This document shows, one piece after another, positions 5,829 to 7,565 of a stretch of 7,565 nt of DNA. The position numbers and the translations under genes are program-made. Each line of letters begins with the position of its first letter. Position 1 is the first letter of the stretch. Source of the DNA: Lactobacillus sp. Lineage in GTDB: Bacteria > Bacillota > Bacilli > Lactobacillales > Lactobacillaceae. The DNA lies in contig DMZB01000030.1 in the NCBI GenBank assembly GCA_003482405.1, forward strand, positions 1 through 7,565, written 5' to 3'. The notes under the pieces were generated by a model that was not told the origin of the DNA, did not search any database, and worked only from the letters and a program-made list of their open reading frames with translations.

Positions 5829-7487
5829 ATGTTAGAAGAAGTGCAAACAGTACAGCAAATTGAATCAAAGTTATGGGCAATGGCCAATGAACTTCGTGGC
5901 AGCATGGATGCCAGTGAATACAAGAACTACATATTAGCGTTTATGTTTTATAGGTTCTTGTCCGAGCATCAAGAAGAGTATCTAAGAAATAATGAAGTTA
6001 TTGATATTGATAAAGCGGCTGGTGAGACAGTTAATGACGCATACCGAAGAGCAACAGAAAAAGACGGTGTTGATGATTATCTAGAAGACATTTCACAAAA
6101 ATTGGGCTATGCAATTAAACCTGAAGATACGTGGCGATCATTGGTCGATAAGGTTTTAAACGGTGAAGTTGCGCCGAGCGATTATCAGACTATTTTTGAT
6201 GATTTCAATACAAACTCCGAACTAAACAGCGATGCTGCAAGTGATTTTCGCGGGGTGTTTAATGACGTTAACTTAGGTGATTCTCGCTTAGGAAATACAA
6301 CGACAACACGTGCGAAAGCGCTGAATAATGTTGTTAAGTTAGTTGATGAGATTAGTTACACAGATGAAAACGGTCGTGACATTTTAGGCGATATTTATGA
6401 ATATCTGATTGGTCAATTCGCTGCTAACGCTGGAAAAAAGGGCGGCGAATTCTATACACCCCACGAAGTTTCACAAGTGCTGGCTAAAATAGTTACGCAC
6501 GATGTTAAAGCAAGCAAAGACCAGTTTGTTGTATATGACCCAACGATGGGATCAGGTTCGCTGCTTCTAACTGTTCAGCAGGAATTGCCTGGTGGTGATC
6601 GTGAAGGCGCCGTCAGTTTCTACGGACAAGAGCTGAGCACAACAACTTATAACTTGGCCCGAATGAATTTAATGATGCGCGGCGTCGAATACTCTAATAT
6701 GTCGCTTAATAACGCGGATACATTAGAGGTTGATTGGCCAGATGGGCCTGATGCACAGGGAATTGACCATCCACGGACTTTTGATGCTGTCGTAGCAAAC
6801 CCACCGTATTCTGCTCATTGGGATAACAGCGAGCGAAAGCTGAAAGATCCACGATTCAGTGATTATGGCAAACTTGCACCTTCCTCTAAAGCGGATTATG
6901 CATTTGTTTTGCACAGTCTTTATCACCTTAACGATCAAGGGACGATGGCCATTGTCTTACCTCATGGTGTACTTTTCCGTGGAGCGGCAGAAGGCAAGAT
7001 TCGTGAGGCACTGATTAAGAAGAACTATCTCGATGGCGTCATCGGATTGCCTGCTAATCTATTCTACGGAACAAGTATTCCAACAACGGTTCTGGTATTT
7101 AAGAAGAATAAGACAAACAGAGACATCATGTTTATTGACGCTTCAAGCGACTTTGAAAAAGATAAGAATCAAAACCGTTTGCGTGCCGAAGACATCAATA
7201 AAATTATCAATGCTTATTTTGATCGCAAAGACGTCGACAAATACGCTCATGCTGCGAGCTTGGACGAAATTAAAGAGAACGAGTTCAACTTGAATATTCC
7301 TCGTTACGTGGATACATTCGAGGAGGAACCACCGGTAGATGTACAGGCCTTGAAGGATGACTACTTAGCGGCTGAAAAAGAAAGCAATGACTTACAGAAG
7401 CAAGTTGTAGCAGACTTAGAAAAACTTGTTGGCAAAGATGACGCAGCAACGAAGGATTTGGCGGCGCTCATTGAAGCTTTGAATTAA
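5829..7487 (+). CDS. hsdM: Type I DNA methyltransferase subunit HsdM (N6-adenine)
   Basis: A complete 552-residue HsdM. The N-terminal helical HsdM_N domain (about 8-150) begins IESKLWAMANELRGSMDASEY. The catalytic part follows: GEFYTP (206-211, motif X-like), the SAM-binding DPTMGSGSL (237-245, motif I), acidic Glu268 in YGQELS (motif II) and the adenine-methylating NPPY (324-327, motif IV). The C-terminal region (about 490-552) is charged and helical, as where HsdM meets HsdS. Two HsdM plus one HsdS methylate adenine on both strands of a bipartite site using S-adenosylmethionine; with HsdR they form the restriction complex. ATG 5829 follows the hsdR stop by 2 bp, with GAGG (5818-5821) 7 bp upstream inside hsdR, so translation is probably coupled to hsdR. 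That coupling could be weakened by the early stop in hsdR. All catalytic motifs look intact. Confidence 0.96.
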   Translation: MLEEVQTVQQIESKLWAMANELRGSMDASEYKNYILAFMFYRFLSEHQEEYLRNNEVIDIDKAAGETVNDAYRRATEKDGVDDYLEDISQKLGYAIKPEDTWRSLVDKVLNGEVAPSDYQTIFDDFNTNSELNSDAASDFRGVFNDVNLGDSRLGNTTTTRAKALNNVVKLVDEISYTDENGRDILGDIYEYLIGQFAANAGKKGGEFYTPHEVSQVLAKIVTHDVKASKDQFVVYDPTMGSGSLLLTVQQELPGGDREGAVSFYGQELSTTTYNLARMNLMMRGVEYSNMSLNNADTLEVDWPDGPDAQGIDHPRTFDAVVANPPYSAHWDNSERKLKDPRFSDYGKLAPSSKADYAFVLHSLYHLNDQGTMAIVLPHGVLFRGAAEGKIREALIKKNYLDGVIGLPANLFYGTSIPTTVLVFKKNKTNRDIMFIDASSDFEKDKNQNRLRAEDINKIINAYFDRKDVDKYAHAASLDEIKENEFNLNIPRYVDTFEEEPPVDVQALKDDYLAAEKESNDLQKQVVADLEKLVGKDDAATKDLAALIEALN

Positions 7488-7494
7488 GGAGGTG
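7486..7494 (+). promoter_or_regulatory. Strong ribosome binding site for hsdS overlapping the hsdM stop
   Basis: AAGGAGGTG begins within the TAA of hsdM (7485-7487) and leaves 9 bp between GGAGG and ATG 7502. It is close to a perfect anti-16S match, so HsdS should be made efficiently from the hsdM transcript. Confidence 0.85.
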
Positions 7495-7501
7495 TCTAAT
7501 A

Positions 7502-7565
7502 ATGGCAGATAATCAGACACCACGTTTTCGCTTCGAAGGATTCACAGACGCTTGGCAGAAGCGTA
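7502..7565 (+). CDS. hsdS: Type I specificity subunit HsdS, first 21 codons (3' part outside window)
   Basis: The frame starts at ATG 7502 behind a strong ribosome binding site and reads RFRFEGFTDAWQKR, the typical opening of Gram-positive HsdS proteins (RFxGFTDAWExRKL) just before the first target-recognition domain. HsdS reads the two halves of the bipartite DNA site and holds two HsdM subunits. Being third in an hsdR-hsdM-hsdS order with 14 bp after hsdM supports the call. The window ends inside the codon after WQKR, exactly within the 15-bp sequence also present, inverted, in the half hsdS at 2571-2585. Nothing can be said about its recognition domains or whether it is intact. Confidence 0.9.
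   Translation, partial: MADNQTPRFRFEGFTDAWQKR
7551..7565 (+). repeat. 15-bp inverted repeat, copy at the start of hsdS
   Basis: CTTGGCAGAAGCGTA matches the minus strand of 2571-2585 base for base and runs up to the window edge, so its right boundary is unknown. Including the three bases before it, the site has 6-bp symmetric arms, ACGCTT (7548-7553) and AAGCGT (7559-7564), around ggcag. The hsdS-half copy lacks two bases of the left arm. Confidence 0.78.

Noticed and set aside
1..7565. CRISPR arrays, tRNA or rRNA genes, riboswitches
   Set aside because: No regularly spaced repeats, cloverleaf sequences or recognisable RNA motifs were seen on either strand.

Overview
The window looks like chromosomal accessory (defence) DNA from a low-to-moderate GC Gram-positive bacterium, most likely a member of the Lactobacillaceae. 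This rests on protein flavour (HsdR/HsdM/HsdS sequences, an IS30-type transposase tail), strong AAGGAGG-type ribosome binding sites, and codon use. The species cannot be fixed from the sequence alone.

Layout, left to right. (1) Positions 1-155 are the right end of an IS30-family insertion sequence, with the last 47 codons of its transposase. (2) The element sits inside a leftward gene for a DUF262 (GmrS-like, DGQQR motif) protein, so only about its first 217 residues survive. (3) A 213-bp spacer holds a good leftward extended -10 promoter and a nested inverted repeat. (4) A complete leftward tyrosine recombinase follows (1020-1949). (5) A perfect 11-bp inverted repeat with an 8-bp spacer lies between the recombinase and (6) a leftward half-length hsdS (2020-2616) that has one target-recognition domain. 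(7) A 72-bp divergent promoter region leads into (8) a rightward Type I restriction-modification operon: hsdR (2689-5826, broken by one in-frame TAA), hsdM (5829-7487, intact) and the first 21 codons of hsdS (7502 to the window edge).

How the parts fit together. HsdM and HsdS would form the methyltransferase, and HsdR would add translocation and cleavage. The reading frame of HsdR is interrupted just after its nuclease motifs, so this copy is probably modification-only unless the stop is read through or is a sequencing error. The other restriction-type gene in the window (DUF262) is also broken. A recombinase beside a silent, oppositely oriented hsdS half is the usual hallmark of a specificity-switching (phase-variable) Type I locus. 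A 15-bp exact inverted repeat, in the same reading frame, is shared by the hsdS half and the start of the main hsdS, which supports this. What is less usual is that the silent half and recombinase lie upstream of hsdR, so an inversion between these two repeats would flip the whole hsdRM block. No gene-free stretch exceeds 300 bases.
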